From positions 62,001-126,000 of the forward strand of contig NZ_ANAH02000028.1 of NCBI RefSeq assembly GCF_000335475.2: 64,000 bases of DNA, in the 5' to 3' direction. The DNA comes from Cystobacter fuscus DSM 2262. Lineage in GTDB: Bacteria > Myxococcota > Myxococcia > Myxococcales > Myxococcaceae. A program made the translations under genes and the position numbers. Below are positions 27,242 through 35,980 of this stretch, one piece after another. How positions within the stretch are numbered: position 1 is the first letter of the stretch; every line of letters starts with the position of its first letter. The notes under the pieces were generated by a model. The model was not told where the DNA came from. It made no database searches and saw nothing but the letters and a program-made list of their open reading frames with translations.

Positions 27242-28799
27242 GGTGCACTCCCCGTTCACCCGGAGCGCCCGGGCCAGTCATGGACTCGCTCGCCTTGAGC
27301 ATCACGCGGATGCGCCGCGCCAGCTCCACCAGGGCGGGGTCGTCCGGGCCCCGGGGCATGGGCAGTCGCACCTCCAGGTCCTGGAGGATGCGTCCGGGCC
27401 GGGGTGCCATCACCACCACCCGGTTGGCCAGCATCAGCGCCTCGGTGACGTCGTGGGTGACGAAGACGATCGTCTTGCGCGTCTCCATCCACACGCGCTG
27501 CAGCAGCTCGTGCATGTGCTGGCGCGTCTGCGCGTCCAACGAGCCGAAGGGCTCGTCCATCAGCATCACCTGCGAGTTGACCGCCAGCGCCCGGGCGAGC
27601 GCCGTGCGCATCCTCATTCCCCCCGACAGCTCATGGGGCAGGGTGTTCTCGAAGCCATCCAACTGCACGTAGCGGATGAAGCGGCTGGCGCGCTCGGTGC
27701 GCTCGGCCTTGGACAGGCCCCGGGCGGCGAGCACGAACTCCAGGTTCTGCCTCACCGTGAGCCACGGGAAGAGCGCCGCCTCCTGGAACATCAGCAGGCG
27801 GTCCGGCCCGGGGCCCTTGATTTCCTTGCCGTCCAGGCGCACGTGGCCGCCGGTGGGGCGGATGTGGCCCGCCAGCGCGTACAGCAGGGTGGACTTGCCG
27901 CAGCCCGAGGGGCCCAGGAGGCAGACGAACTCGCCCGAGCGGATGTTGAGATTGACGTCCTGGAGCGCCACCACCTTGTTGGCGTAGCGGTGCTGCATGC
28001 CCTTGACGGCGATCTTCGCCGAGTCCTCGCCCACGCGGGCGGGCACCAGCGTTTCCTTCACGGTCTCCTTCACCTGGCGCATGCCCCGGAACAGGGTGCG
28101 CCACAGGCGGGAGAAGGGTCCCGGAGTGGGCTGGACGGCCTGGGAGGCAGACGTGCGCGAGGCGGCGGGGTCGGCGAGGCTCATGGCTCGGTCGTAGCGC
28201 AACTGGCGCAGTTCACAGCTCGAGTGGAGGGGGTCATAGACGAGGCAGGTATCGATGGGACGGCAGTAGACGTGCAGCGAGATGGCCTGGCCGCCGCGCG
28301 CGCCCGGGCGCACCGCGTGCAGATCCTGGAGGGCGTCACGGGAGTCCAGGGCTCCGGGCAGCAGGGTCCGGCGCGGCCCCACGCGCTCGACGAGGGCGTA
28401 GCCCGGCGCCTTGCCTCCCGCCACGAGCCGGTAGTCCTCCACCTCCAACTCGCCGGCCACCGTCATCAGGCAGCAGTCCTGGCCGTCATGCCCATGCACG
28501 GGCGCGCGCGAACCGCGGCCCCACCCGAGCACGATGACCTCCATGTCCTCGTCCCGGTACACGAGCGTGCGCGTGTACCGGCCCGGTTGCAGCAGGGCAT
28601 AGGGCTCCACCAGCCCGTGCGGCAGGCGGCTCTCGCGCATCACCTGCTCGATGGCCTGCATGCCTCCCCGGGCGTGGGCCCGCCGAAGCCGGTGGATGTA
28701 GTGCGCCAGGGATGAAGGCGCGGTGGCGAGGGTGTTGTCGTGCCGTCGGGTGGAGAGCGAGTCCCTTGTCTGCCACGGACCGCTGAGGCTTTCGTTCAT
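27117..28799 (-). CDS. Cysteine dioxygenase fused to ABC importer ATPase (SsuB/TauB-like)
   Basis: 560 aa from ATG 28799 (AAGGAGAG upstream). Residues about 20-200 are a cysteine dioxygenase cupin: Arg77 (YTRTL), iron ligands His102 and His104 (VHGHDGQDC) and His161 (LHAVRP), Cys109 and Tyr178 (SLHVYCRP) in the positions of the Cys93-Tyr157 crosslink of mammalian CDO. Residues about 265-520 are an ABC ATPase: Walker A GPSGCGKST near 296, Q-loop MFQEAALFPW, signature LSGGMRMRTALARAL, Walker B VMLMDEPFGSLD, switch VTHD. No stop separates the domains; an internal ATG (residue 206) lacks a good ribosome site. The first domain oxidises cysteine to cysteine sulfinate; the second powers the downstream sulfonate-type importer. 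The C-terminal 40 residues overlap the permease gene. Confidence 0.88.
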   Translation of the reverse strand: MNESLSGPWQTRDSLSTRRHDNTLATAPSSLAHYIHRLRRAHARGGMQAIEQVMRESRLPHGLVEPYALLQPGRYTRTLVYRDEDMEVIVLGWGRGSRAPVHGHDGQDCCLMTVAGELEVEDYRLVAGGKAPGYALVERVGPRRTLLPGALDSRDALQDLHAVRPGARGGQAISLHVYCRPIDTCLVYDPLHSSCELRQLRYDRAMSLADPAASRTSASQAVQPTPGPFSRLWRTLFRGMRQVKETVKETLVPARVGEDSAKIAVKGMQHRYANKVVALQDVNLNIRSGEFVCLLGPSGCGKSTLLYALAGHIRPTGGHVRLDGKEIKGPGPDRLLMFQEAALFPWLTVRQNLEFVLAARGLSKAERTERASRFIRYVQLDGFENTLPHELSGGMRMRTALARALAVNSQVMLMDEPFGSLDAQTRQHMHELLQRVWMETRKTIVFVTHDVTEALMLANRVVVMAPRPGRILQDLEVRLPMPRGPDDPALVELARRIRVMLKASESMTGPGAPGERGVHHEGVAPGTKADGPRGVVGRVGAAGPLRSLAAPPVPGPEGGR

Positions 28800-29136
28800 G
28801 GCCGCTCTCCTTCCGCCCTCACACCTGACCCCGGGGTCGGGGTGGTACGTCTCGTCAAAGGTGTGTCCTCCACCTTCAGCCGCCAAGGCAGGAAGGGTGT
28901 CCCAAAATGGGATTTCCCCTGGTTTTGGGGAGGGGCGATCGACCGACCGAGTGGTCTCGACTGTCCGGATTGTCCGGCCCCGGACCCTGCCGGGGGTTAC
29001 GGGCGAGGGTTCCAGGGAGCGCTCGCCCGCCAGGCCGGGCCCGGGCGGTGGAAAAAGCGGGGCTCCACGCAACTCCTTCTCGTTTTCAGAGAGAATCAAG
29101 AGACGGATTTCTCAGCGGATTTCGCAGGAGCCCCCC
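28800..29136. other. Divergent intergenic region between CDO-ABC operon and hydrolase gene
   Basis: No gene seen. It should hold the promoters of both divergent units. It contains ACCCCGGGGT (about 28828), a longer inverted repeat at 28901-28929, and a short direct repeat TGTCCGGA/TGTCCGGC near 28963. Confidence 0.5.
28901..28929. promoter_or_regulatory. Inverted repeat, candidate operator upstream of CDO-ABC operon
   Basis: CCCAAAA, 15-nt spacer, TTTTGGG: perfect 7-bp arms, about 100 bp upstream of the CDO-ABC start codon. The spacer itself has GGGA and TCCC. It could be a regulator site responding to sulfur or cysteine status, or a weak hairpin; only the symmetry is seen. Confidence 0.35.
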
Positions 29137-30084
29137 GTGTCGAGCATCGATCGCAACCGCAATCTCTCCTCTCCGATTGGAACGGGTGCCCGCCAGGGGC
29201 TCGAGAAGACGCCCACGACGGCGGCCCCCACGCCGAACACGGTGAAGCCCCCGGTGGCCGGTACCCCCAAGGGGCTGGCCGCGAAGTCGGACGCCTTCCT
29301 CGCGCCGACGGCGCAGCCCGTGTCCCTGTCGGGGACGGGCAAGCCCAAGGAGAAGGAGCTGGACGGCATGCTCGTGGGCGCCGGGGGCCAGGTCTTCGCG
29401 CCGGGCACGCCGCTGAGCCAGATTCCGGGCGTCACGCCGCGCAACAACCCCAACCCGGACAAGACCATCATCTACGTCAACGGCATCCTCACGCCGTTGG
29501 CCAACCAGTCCAGCGACCTGCAGGCCATCGCCGACAAGTCGGGCGCGAAGGCGATCGGCATCCACAACTCCACCGGGGGCGCCATCGCGGACCTGGCGCA
29601 GTGTGTGAAGGACAAGCTGGACAAGGGCAAGAACCCGGCCGTGGACACGCTGGCGGACACCGTCTACTCGGAGCTCAAGGCGGGCCGGCAGGTGAGCCTC
29701 ATGGGCTACAGCCAGGGCGGCCTCATCACCGCCCGCGCCCTGTTCGACGTGCAGAACCGGCTGCGCATCGAAGATGGGATGAGCAAGGCCGACGTCGAGA
29801 AGACGATGGGCCGCGTGAACGTGGAGACCTTCGGGGCGGCCTCGACGAAGTACCCGGACGGGCCCAAGTACGTGCACTACATCAACAACCGCGATGCCGT
29901 GCCCACGCTCACCGGGCTCGGGGGCAGCTTCGATCCGCTCAGCTTCCTCAAGGACGCGGGCAAGGGCGCGGTGGTGCACCGCTTCGGCGACGGGGGCCTC
30001 AACCTGGTGAAGAACCACAGCATCCAGGAGACGTACCTCAAGCACCGCGTGCCCTTCGAGCAGGCACGCGCCAACCAGTTCTGA
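29137..30084 (+). CDS. Alpha/beta-hydrolase-fold protein (lipase/esterase-like)
   Basis: 315 aa from a GTG start with AGGAG 6 nt upstream. The first 90 residues are Pro/Thr/Ala-rich and probably disordered. The folded part begins KTIIYVNGILTPLANQS, resembling the first strand and oxyanion region of an alpha/beta hydrolase, and has a nucleophile elbow MGYSQGGLI (GxSxG). Asp and His candidates are NNRDAVPT and VVHRFGDG / NHSIQ. No signal peptide is recognised. The substrate is unknown; lipase, esterase or a phospholipase effector are all possible. Convergent with the ankyrin gene 13 bp away. Confidence 0.7.
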   Translation: MSSIDRNRNLSSPIGTGARQGLEKTPTTAAPTPNTVKPPVAGTPKGLAAKSDAFLAPTAQPVSLSGTGKPKEKELDGMLVGAGGQVFAPGTPLSQIPGVTPRNNPNPDKTIIYVNGILTPLANQSSDLQAIADKSGAKAIGIHNSTGGAIADLAQCVKDKLDKGKNPAVDTLADTVYSELKAGRQVSLMGYSQGGLITARALFDVQNRLRIEDGMSKADVEKTMGRVNVETFGAASTKYPDGPKYVHYINNRDAVPTLTGLGGSFDPLSFLKDAGKGAVVHRFGDGGLNLVKNHSIQETYLKHRVPFEQARANQF

Positions 30085-30097
30085 GGCCGTCGGCCGC

Positions 30098-30571
30098 TCA
30101 GGATTTCTTGTTGTTCTTCTGCGCGCGCTCGAGCCGCTCGAGCCGCTGCGTGGGGACGTCGTCGCCGAGCTTCTGGGAGACATAGGCGCTCGCCGAGGCG
30201 AGCTTGCGCATCAGCCCGCTGGGGGGAGGCGGCGCTTCCCTCGGCATCGAGAAGAAATCGGAGCCCACCTGGAGCAGCGCGCGCGCCATGTCCTGCTCGT
30301 CCGGCGAGGCCTGGGGATAGAAGAGCGCGGCGAGCCGGCGGTGGCCGTGCGCGGCGGCCTTGGTGAGGGCGGACTCGCCCAGGCGGTCGGTGAGGGAGGG
30401 ATCCGCGCCCCCGGCGAGCAGCACCCGCGCGAGCGGCTCCTCCCCCCGCTCGGCGGCGAGCATGAGGGGGGTGCGGCCCTCGGCGTCGAAGGGGTTGGGA
30501 TCGGCGCCCCCGGCGAGCAGGGCCTCCACGCGCGACACATCTCCCGCCACCACGGCATCGAAGAGGGACAT
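30098..30571 (-). CDS. Ankyrin-repeat protein
   Basis: 157 aa from ATG 30571 with GGAGG upstream. Three ankyrin units are visible in residues 1-85: SRVEALLAGGADPNPFDAEG, TPLMLAAERG, ARVLLAGGADPSLTDRLGES and TKAAAHGHRRLAALF. The C-terminal 60 residues are charged and proline-rich, ending in a Lys-rich tail. No signal peptide, so it is probably a cytoplasmic protein-binding module; the partner is unknown. Confidence 0.85.
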   Translation of the reverse strand: MSLFDAVVAGDVSRVEALLAGGADPNPFDAEGRTPLMLAAERGEEPLARVLLAGGADPSLTDRLGESALTKAAAHGHRRLAALFYPQASPDEQDMARALLQVGSDFFSMPREAPPPPSGLMRKLASASAYVSQKLGDDVPTQRLERLERAQKNNKKS

Positions 30572-30631
30572 GAACGACCTCCAGGGCGCGGAGCATGGCG
30601 CGTTCCCCCGCGCCGCGCCACCAGGAGGGCT

Positions 30632-32035
30632 CTAACGTCCGGGGTTGCGCGCGGGGGGCCGCGCCGTGGCGGGTGGGGGAGCGCTCGTCTGGAGGTCCGC
30701 GAAGCGCCCCTCACGCTCCAGGCGGAGGAGATCCTCGTCGGTGACGAACTCCTGCTTGAGCAGCTCGCGCGCGCGTTTGACCTTGGCGAGCAGCACGGGG
30801 TTGGTGATGGGGGTGCTGTTGTCGCGGGTGGGGCGGGGGGGAGGCCGCATGAGGGAGAAGGTGCCGCGGGCGGGGTGGCCGTCGGCGCTCACGCCCTCGA
30901 GGGCGTAGGTGATGGAGAAGACGCCGGGCTCGGCCTGGGTGTCGAAGGTGAGCTTCACCTCGGTGCCCGGGCCCTCGGGGATCTCCGACACGGGCAGGCT
31001 CGCGGATTCCACCTGCTCCGGGGGAGGCGGACCCTCCTTGTCACCGATGAAGGCGCGGGTGGTGGTGACGCGGGTGAGGCGCACGGGGCCGCGGAAGTGG
31101 TGGGAGAGGCGGAAGGTCTGCCGCACCACGCCGTCCGCGTCGAGCACGGGAAAGCGCGGCGTGCTGGCGGCGAACAGGGTGACGATACCCTTCTTGTCGA
31201 AGTTCTCGAAGGAGGTGTTGAGCACCTGGAGCGAGGAGCGGCCCGTCTCCTTGCGGCCCGAGGCATCGAAGACCTCCACGCGCACGAGGTGTTGCGTGTA
31301 CTGGCCGCCGAGGCCCGGGCCGGGGGCGAGGGCATGCGAGACGAGGGGCCCCGAGGTGGTCTCGGGGGCGGAGTCGTCGAAGGTCCACACGTAGCGCGTG
31401 GGGACGAAGGGCTTGGGGGCGGGCTGTCCGGGGGCCACGGGCTTGTCCATCACGCGGGCGAAGAACTCGTAGTCGGCCTCGGAGTTGGGCAGGCGCCGGG
31501 ACATGACGTGCACGAGCCGCTCGGGCTCGCAGTCCTTCACCCGGTAGGCGGGGATGGGCACGGTGACGGACACGTTGTCCTTGGTGAAGACGGTGACGCG
31601 GGGCAGCTCGTAGGCGCCGGTGTCGTCGCGCCACACGCGCACGGGGATGCGCTGGCCGGTGCCGTCGCCCACGGTGTAGTGCAGGTAGGCGTCGTTGCCG
31701 TCCGGGGTGTGGGCGCGCACGGAGATGAGGTTCTCCTCGCCCGAGCACACCTCCTCCTTCTCCACGCGCACCTCGTCGACGATGGGGAGCGCGGGCGTGG
31801 GCGCCTGGGGCGCCGGGGCCGCGGCCAGGGGCGTCGGGGCCGCGGCGGTGGCTGGAGCGGCCGTGTCGCCGGGGGACGGCGCGGTGCGGGTGCGCGCCTG
31901 GGTCACGGCGGGCGGCGCGTCTGGCTCCGCGCGCGACAACCACCAGCCCACGGCGGCTCCGAGGGCGAGGAGCGCGAGCAGCACCCACGTCGGGCGTCCG
32001 GGGCGCCGGGAAGGGTTCTCGGGGGTCGAGGTCAT
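30632..32035 (-). CDS. Membrane-anchored periplasmic protein of unknown function
   Basis: 467 aa. A single N-terminal transmembrane anchor (WVLLALLALGAAVGWWL, residues about 17-35) is followed by an Ala/Pro-rich linker of about 55 residues and a large extracytoplasmic part rich in beta-strands (for example YLHYTVGDGTGQRIPVRVW and VKLTFDTQAEPGVFSITYAL), suggesting Ig-like or PKD-like folds. The C-terminal RVKRARELLKQEFVTDEDLL is helical. No catalytic motif is recognised. It lies 31 bp upstream of the exported protein gene 32067-33089 on the other side of its stop, same strand, so they may not be co-transcribed in that order but are close. Confidence 0.65.
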   Translation of the reverse strand: MTSTPENPSRRPGRPTWVLLALLALGAAVGWWLSRAEPDAPPAVTQARTRTAPSPGDTAAPATAAAPTPLAAAPAPQAPTPALPIVDEVRVEKEEVCSGEENLISVRAHTPDGNDAYLHYTVGDGTGQRIPVRVWRDDTGAYELPRVTVFTKDNVSVTVPIPAYRVKDCEPERLVHVMSRRLPNSEADYEFFARVMDKPVAPGQPAPKPFVPTRYVWTFDDSAPETTSGPLVSHALAPGPGLGGQYTQHLVRVEVFDASGRKETGRSSLQVLNTSFENFDKKGIVTLFAASTPRFPVLDADGVVRQTFRLSHHFRGPVRLTRVTTTRAFIGDKEGPPPPEQVESASLPVSEIPEGPGTEVKLTFDTQAEPGVFSITYALEGVSADGHPARGTFSLMRPPPRPTRDNSTPITNPVLLAKVKRARELLKQEFVTDEDLLRLEREGRFADLQTSAPPPATARPPARNPGR

Positions 32036-32066
32036 CTCGGGGGGAGCGTCCTGTCCGGGGGGAGAG

Positions 32067-33089
32067 CTACTGCCAGCACCCGTAGACGTTGCCGCCCGAG
32101 TTCCATTGGAGCTCGTGCGTGTAGTCCACGCCCCAGACGGTGTTCCTCATGGGGTGCACGCCCCAGCCGCCGATGCGATCCGGGCTGATGGAGGTGGCGG
32201 TGGCGTTGGGATCATCGCGCACGCTCTTCCAGTAGCCGCCCTCCGTGTTGTCGCACAGGTTGGTGGACATGCAGTTGGCGGCCTGGTTTCCGGCGTTGCC
32301 ACACACGTTGTAGAAGGGGCAGGCGACGGTGAGCGCCGCGTTGATGAACCAGCCGAGCGACTGTTTGCACTGGTTGTAGACGCCCGTGTAGAGCGAGTTG
32401 GAGGCGTTGGCGATCGCCTCGTGCGAGTACGTGTGGGGCGTCACCTGTCCGCGGCCCGCGTAGTTGTGCGCGTAGGCGAGGAAGGTGGAACACACCATGC
32501 CGTTGTTCACCGAGTCGCCCGGCACATGGTTGACGGCCTGCAGGTCCCGGTATTGGAAGAGGGAGTAGCTGACGCGCTGCCCATGGCGCAGGGGCCGGTC
32601 GATGGCCTGACCGGGATCCGAATGGGACACGTCACTGACGTAGGGGTGGTTGTACCAGATGGCGTCGCCGATGATGGCGGCCTGGGTGGGATCTCCCTGC
32701 TGCCAGCCGGCCCACTCGGTGCCGTCATCCGTGTACATGTAATTGTAGATGCCGCCCTGGTTGATCTGCTCCAGGCCCGGGTAGCCGTACTGCAATTGCT
32801 GGCCATTCATCGGCTTGGTGCACACGCCCGGCCAGTCCGTCTGCTTGGGGGTGGCCATGGTGGCGTGCGTCACGCCCGCGCCGGGCCCATGCGAGAGCAT
32901 CGAGTGGGTGCGGTACTCGCCAATCGCATCCAGCACGGAGCGGATGGGACCGGGGCCCCGGTTGAACACCACCGCTCCATTGGGCGCGTTCCATCCGGCG
33001 GCGGTCGAGCCACACCCCTCCGCCGCCTGGGCACCAGCCCCCCACAGCAGCGTGGACACCGCGACAGTCCCTGCGAGCAGTAGACGCAT
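32067..33089 (-). CDS. Secreted protein, possible permuted papain-like (NlpC/P60-YiiX-type) fold
   Basis: 340 aa from ATG 33089. Signal peptide MRLLLAGTVAVSTLLWGAGA with cleavage after AQA. The mature protein has GAVVFNRGPGPIRSVLDAIG, MLSHGPGAGVTHATM and later NNGMVCSTFLAYAHNY; His before Cys in this order matches circularly permuted NlpC/P60 or YiiX peptidases, where they form the catalytic pair. This is inference, not an assignment. The C-terminal half is Cys-rich (about eight cysteines: CKQ, ACPFYNVCGN, NCMSTNLCDN), consistent with disulfides outside the cytoplasm. Function unknown. Confidence 0.65.
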   Translation of the reverse strand: MRLLLAGTVAVSTLLWGAGAQAAEGCGSTAAGWNAPNGAVVFNRGPGPIRSVLDAIGEYRTHSMLSHGPGAGVTHATMATPKQTDWPGVCTKPMNGQQLQYGYPGLEQINQGGIYNYMYTDDGTEWAGWQQGDPTQAAIIGDAIWYNHPYVSDVSHSDPGQAIDRPLRHGQRVSYSLFQYRDLQAVNHVPGDSVNNGMVCSTFLAYAHNYAGRGQVTPHTYSHEAIANASNSLYTGVYNQCKQSLGWFINAALTVACPFYNVCGNAGNQAANCMSTNLCDNTEGGYWKSVRDDPNATATSISPDRIGGWGVHPMRNTVWGVDYTHELQWNSGGNVYGCWQ

Positions 33090-33357
33090 TACGACACCTT
33101 CATTGGTCACGAGGCTCGGCGCGATCGCGCCCGGATGCATGGTTCCCAGGGCGATGGGGCACCGGATCACACCGAACGAGCGGGAACGGAACCTGGGCCG
33201 CTCTTTCTTATTCCTCCCATGCACGGATGACCAGAGAGCCCCGGAAGAATCTCTTGACAGGGTGTGTCAAATGACTCCCGGACAACGTACTGGGATGCAA
33301 GGAGTACAGGCGACTGGACGGGCGCGCGAAGGTCTGCCTGGGGAGCGGGCGGGGAGC

Positions 33358-35490
33358 TCAGCCCTGCCGCGGCCCCTGGGGCTCGGGGGCGGCGGGGAGC
33401 TCCAACCGGAAGGTGGTGCCGCCGGTGGCGGGAAAGTCGATGGAGATCTGCCCGCCATGGGCATCCAGGTTGCGCCGGACGATGGCGAGGCCCAGGCCGG
33501 TGCCGGTGGCCTTGGTGGTGAAGAAGGGCTCGAAGAGGCGCGCGCGCAGGTGGGGGGGGATGCCGGGGCCGGTGTCGGTGAACTCCACGGTGGCGCCGGG
33601 GCCCTCGGCGCGGCGGCGCGCGGAGACGCGCAGCGTGCCGCCCTGGGGCATGGCCTGCACGGCGTTGAGGGCGAGGTTGAGGAAGGCCTGGCGCATCATC
33701 CGCTCGTCCACGGGGATGGGGGGCACGTCCGGCGCCAGCGCCCACTCCACCTGGACGTGGGCCTGGGCGGGGGAGGCCGCGTTGACGGCTTCCTCCAGCA
33801 GGTTCACCAGGGGGATGGGCTGGGGGTGGGGCTGGGCGGGACGGGCGAAGTCGAGCAGGTCATCCACGAGCCGGTTGAGGCGGTGGGCTTCCTCCGAGAC
33901 GATGCCCACCAGCAGGTGCCCGGGGCTGTCGGGCTCCTGGTAGCGGCGCAGGGCGGCCAGGGCGTTGAAGATGGCGCCCAGGGGGTTGCGCACCTCGTGG
34001 GCGAGCACGGCGGACAGCTCGCCGAGCGCGGCGAGCCGCTCGCGCTCCACGAGCTGGCGCTGGGTGCGCTGCAACTCCTCGTGCAGGCGCGCGAGCTCCT
34101 CGGCGCGTCCGCGCACCTCCTGCAGCAGCCGGTGGGACTCGATGGCGGCGGCGAAGTGCACGCCCATGGCGCGCAGGGTTTCCTGCTCCAGGTGGGACAG
34201 GACGCGCCGCTGGGCGAAGGCGAGCACGAGCGCGCCCACCATGCGCGAGCCCGTCTTCAGGGGCACCATGGCCACGGCGGAGCGCTGGGTGTCGCGCAGG
34301 TGGGTGCGCGTGGGCTCGGGGAACTCCTCGACGTAGCGCACCTGGGGGTAGTCATGGCGCAGCACCGCGTCGGCCATGGTCCCGCCCAGCGGATAGCGCA
34401 AGTAGTATTGTGCCGCCTCCTTGCTGAGGCCCCGTTGCCAGACGAGCTGCATCTCATGGCTCTGCTCGAGCCACAGCAGGAAGCTCACGGACTCGCAGCG
34501 CATCAGGGCGAAGAGTTCCGCGGCGCCCGGCTCGAAGATGTCCCGGGGTTCCCGGGCGGTGGCGGCCACCGCGGCCAGGCGGTTGAGCGCGGCGAGCGCG
34601 GTGTTGTGCGTGGACAGGCGCGAGATGATGCGCGCGGAGGCCAGGGCGGCGGACACCTGGGCGGCGAAGAGGCGCACGGCGGGCAGTTCCTCCTCACTGA
34701 GCCAGCGCGCGGCCACCGTCAGCAGGGCGTGTCCTTCTCCCTCTCCATCGATGCGGGCGCACACGGCGGGCAGGGGGGCGAGCAGCCCGAGGAAGGCCCG
34801 CACCGGCTCTTCCCGGCCCTTGCCCACGAACTGATCCGCCTCCCAGGCGAGGCTCTCCGCATGGGCGGCTCCCTCCCGCCAGGCACGCCGCAGCAGGGGA
34901 CTCCACGCGCCCTGGGCATCGACGAGGTGCTGCCCGTTGAAGCGGGTCTCCTGGGGGGTGGTGTGTTCGGCGATGAACGCATGGGCCAGCCGGACGCGGT
35001 CTCCCTCGGGAACCAGGTAGCCATGGGACAGCCCCAGCTCGGCGAGCCCCTCGAAGACGCGGTGGAGCACCTCCTGCTCGGAGTGGATACCCGGCAGCGA
35101 GGCGCCCAGGGTGGCCATGCGTTGCAGGACCTGGCGCTGGAGCAGGCGGTCGGACAGGTCGCGCACCAACACCAGCACGTCCGGCCCGGACACGGACACG
35201 TTGAGCTCCACGCGCAGCTCGCCCCGGGCGGCGCGCAGCGACGTCTCGTAGATTTCCGGGACGCGCTCTCCGCGCATCCGGCGCTGGTGCCGCTCGGTCA
35301 TGAGCGGGGCCGCGTGGGTGGAGAACTGCTCGATGCACGCGCCCTCCACCTGCTCGCGCGGGTAGCCCATCAAGGTGCAGAACGCCGGGTTGGCATGGAT
35401 GATGTGGCTGTCGCGGACCACGACCATGGCGTAGGGCAAGGCATCCAGATGGTCGTAGGTGCCCCCCCGGGCCGTTTCAGGCTTCGTCAC
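33358..35490 (-). CDS. PAS/GAF sensor histidine kinase
   Basis: About 710 aa if the GTG at 35490 is used; no good ribosome site marks the start and longer in-frame forms run into the divergent leader. Order: PAS (about 15-125, DALPYAMVVVRDSHIIHANPAF), two GAF-like regions (about 150-300 and 310-470), a coiled coil, HisKA with GELSAVLAHEVRNPLGAIF (phospho-His) and HATPase_c (LNLALNAVQAMPQGG, FTDTGPGIPP, GTGLGLAIV). No transmembrane helix, so a soluble NtrB-like kinase. No response regulator is adjacent. The signal is unknown. It is divergent from the F0 operon. Confidence 0.85.
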   Translation of the reverse strand: MTKPETARGGTYDHLDALPYAMVVVRDSHIIHANPAFCTLMGYPREQVEGACIEQFSTHAAPLMTERHQRRMRGERVPEIYETSLRAARGELRVELNVSVSGPDVLVLVRDLSDRLLQRQVLQRMATLGASLPGIHSEQEVLHRVFEGLAELGLSHGYLVPEGDRVRLAHAFIAEHTTPQETRFNGQHLVDAQGAWSPLLRRAWREGAAHAESLAWEADQFVGKGREEPVRAFLGLLAPLPAVCARIDGEGEGHALLTVAARWLSEEELPAVRLFAAQVSAALASARIISRLSTHNTALAALNRLAAVAATAREPRDIFEPGAAELFALMRCESVSFLLWLEQSHEMQLVWQRGLSKEAAQYYLRYPLGGTMADAVLRHDYPQVRYVEEFPEPTRTHLRDTQRSAVAMVPLKTGSRMVGALVLAFAQRRVLSHLEQETLRAMGVHFAAAIESHRLLQEVRGRAEELARLHEELQRTQRQLVERERLAALGELSAVLAHEVRNPLGAIFNALAALRRYQEPDSPGHLLVGIVSEEAHRLNRLVDDLLDFARPAQPHPQPIPLVNLLEEAVNAASPAQAHVQVEWALAPDVPPIPVDERMMRQAFLNLALNAVQAMPQGGTLRVSARRRAEGPGATVEFTDTGPGIPPHLRARLFEPFFTTKATGTGLGLAIVRRNLDAHGGQISIDFPATGGTTFRLELPAAPEPQGPRQG

Positions 35491-35716
35491 GGGGAGGACG
35501 ATGACATTCCGGCCCGGAGGAGGGAAGCGGAGCCGGAGAGGGGGGGGCCTGGACTTCGGCTTGACCCAGGCATTTGCCTTCCTTCTAGACCTGGACCCCC
35601 CGGCGCGTCTGAGTTGCGCGGCGCGCGCCTTCAGTGCTAAGCGGCGCCCGCGTGTGAGGACGGCGGGGCGGGCGAGGGCAGGCGAACCCGTGGTTTTCCC
35701 GAGGCTGGTCGAGGCG

Positions 35717-35980
35717 ATGGCGGAGAAGGAGCCTGGGGACGAGACGAAGGACGGCGAGTTGTCGGAGACGGCCCGGCAGATGCGGGCGGCCCAGCCGTAC
35801 ATCGCCGCGGTGTGGAAGCTGGTGGGTGGAGCGGTCGTCGGGGTGCTGGGAGGCTACTTCCTGGACAAGGGGTTGGGGTCGTCGCCGTGGGGGATGCTGG
35901 GGTTGAGCCTGGTGGGCATCTCCGTGGGCTTCTACGGGTTCCTGCACGAGATGGCCCAGTTGGGAAAGAGGAAGCGGTGA
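35717..35980 (+). CDS. AtpZ/AtpI-like F0F1-ATPase accessory protein
   Basis: 87 aa. An N-terminal charged segment then two transmembrane helices: AVWKLVGGAVVGVLGGYFLD and GMLGLSLVGISVGFYGFLH. This is the two-helix AtpZ/AtpI-type accessory protein encoded first in many F0 operons, thought to help c-ring assembly or Mg uptake. Start ATG 35717 (MAEKEPGD). The stop overlaps the start of the next gene (GTGA at 35977), indicating translational coupling. Confidence 0.8.
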   Translation: MAEKEPGDETKDGELSETARQMRAAQPYIAAVWKLVGGAVVGVLGGYFLDKGLGSSPWGMLGLSLVGISVGFYGFLHEMAQLGKRKR

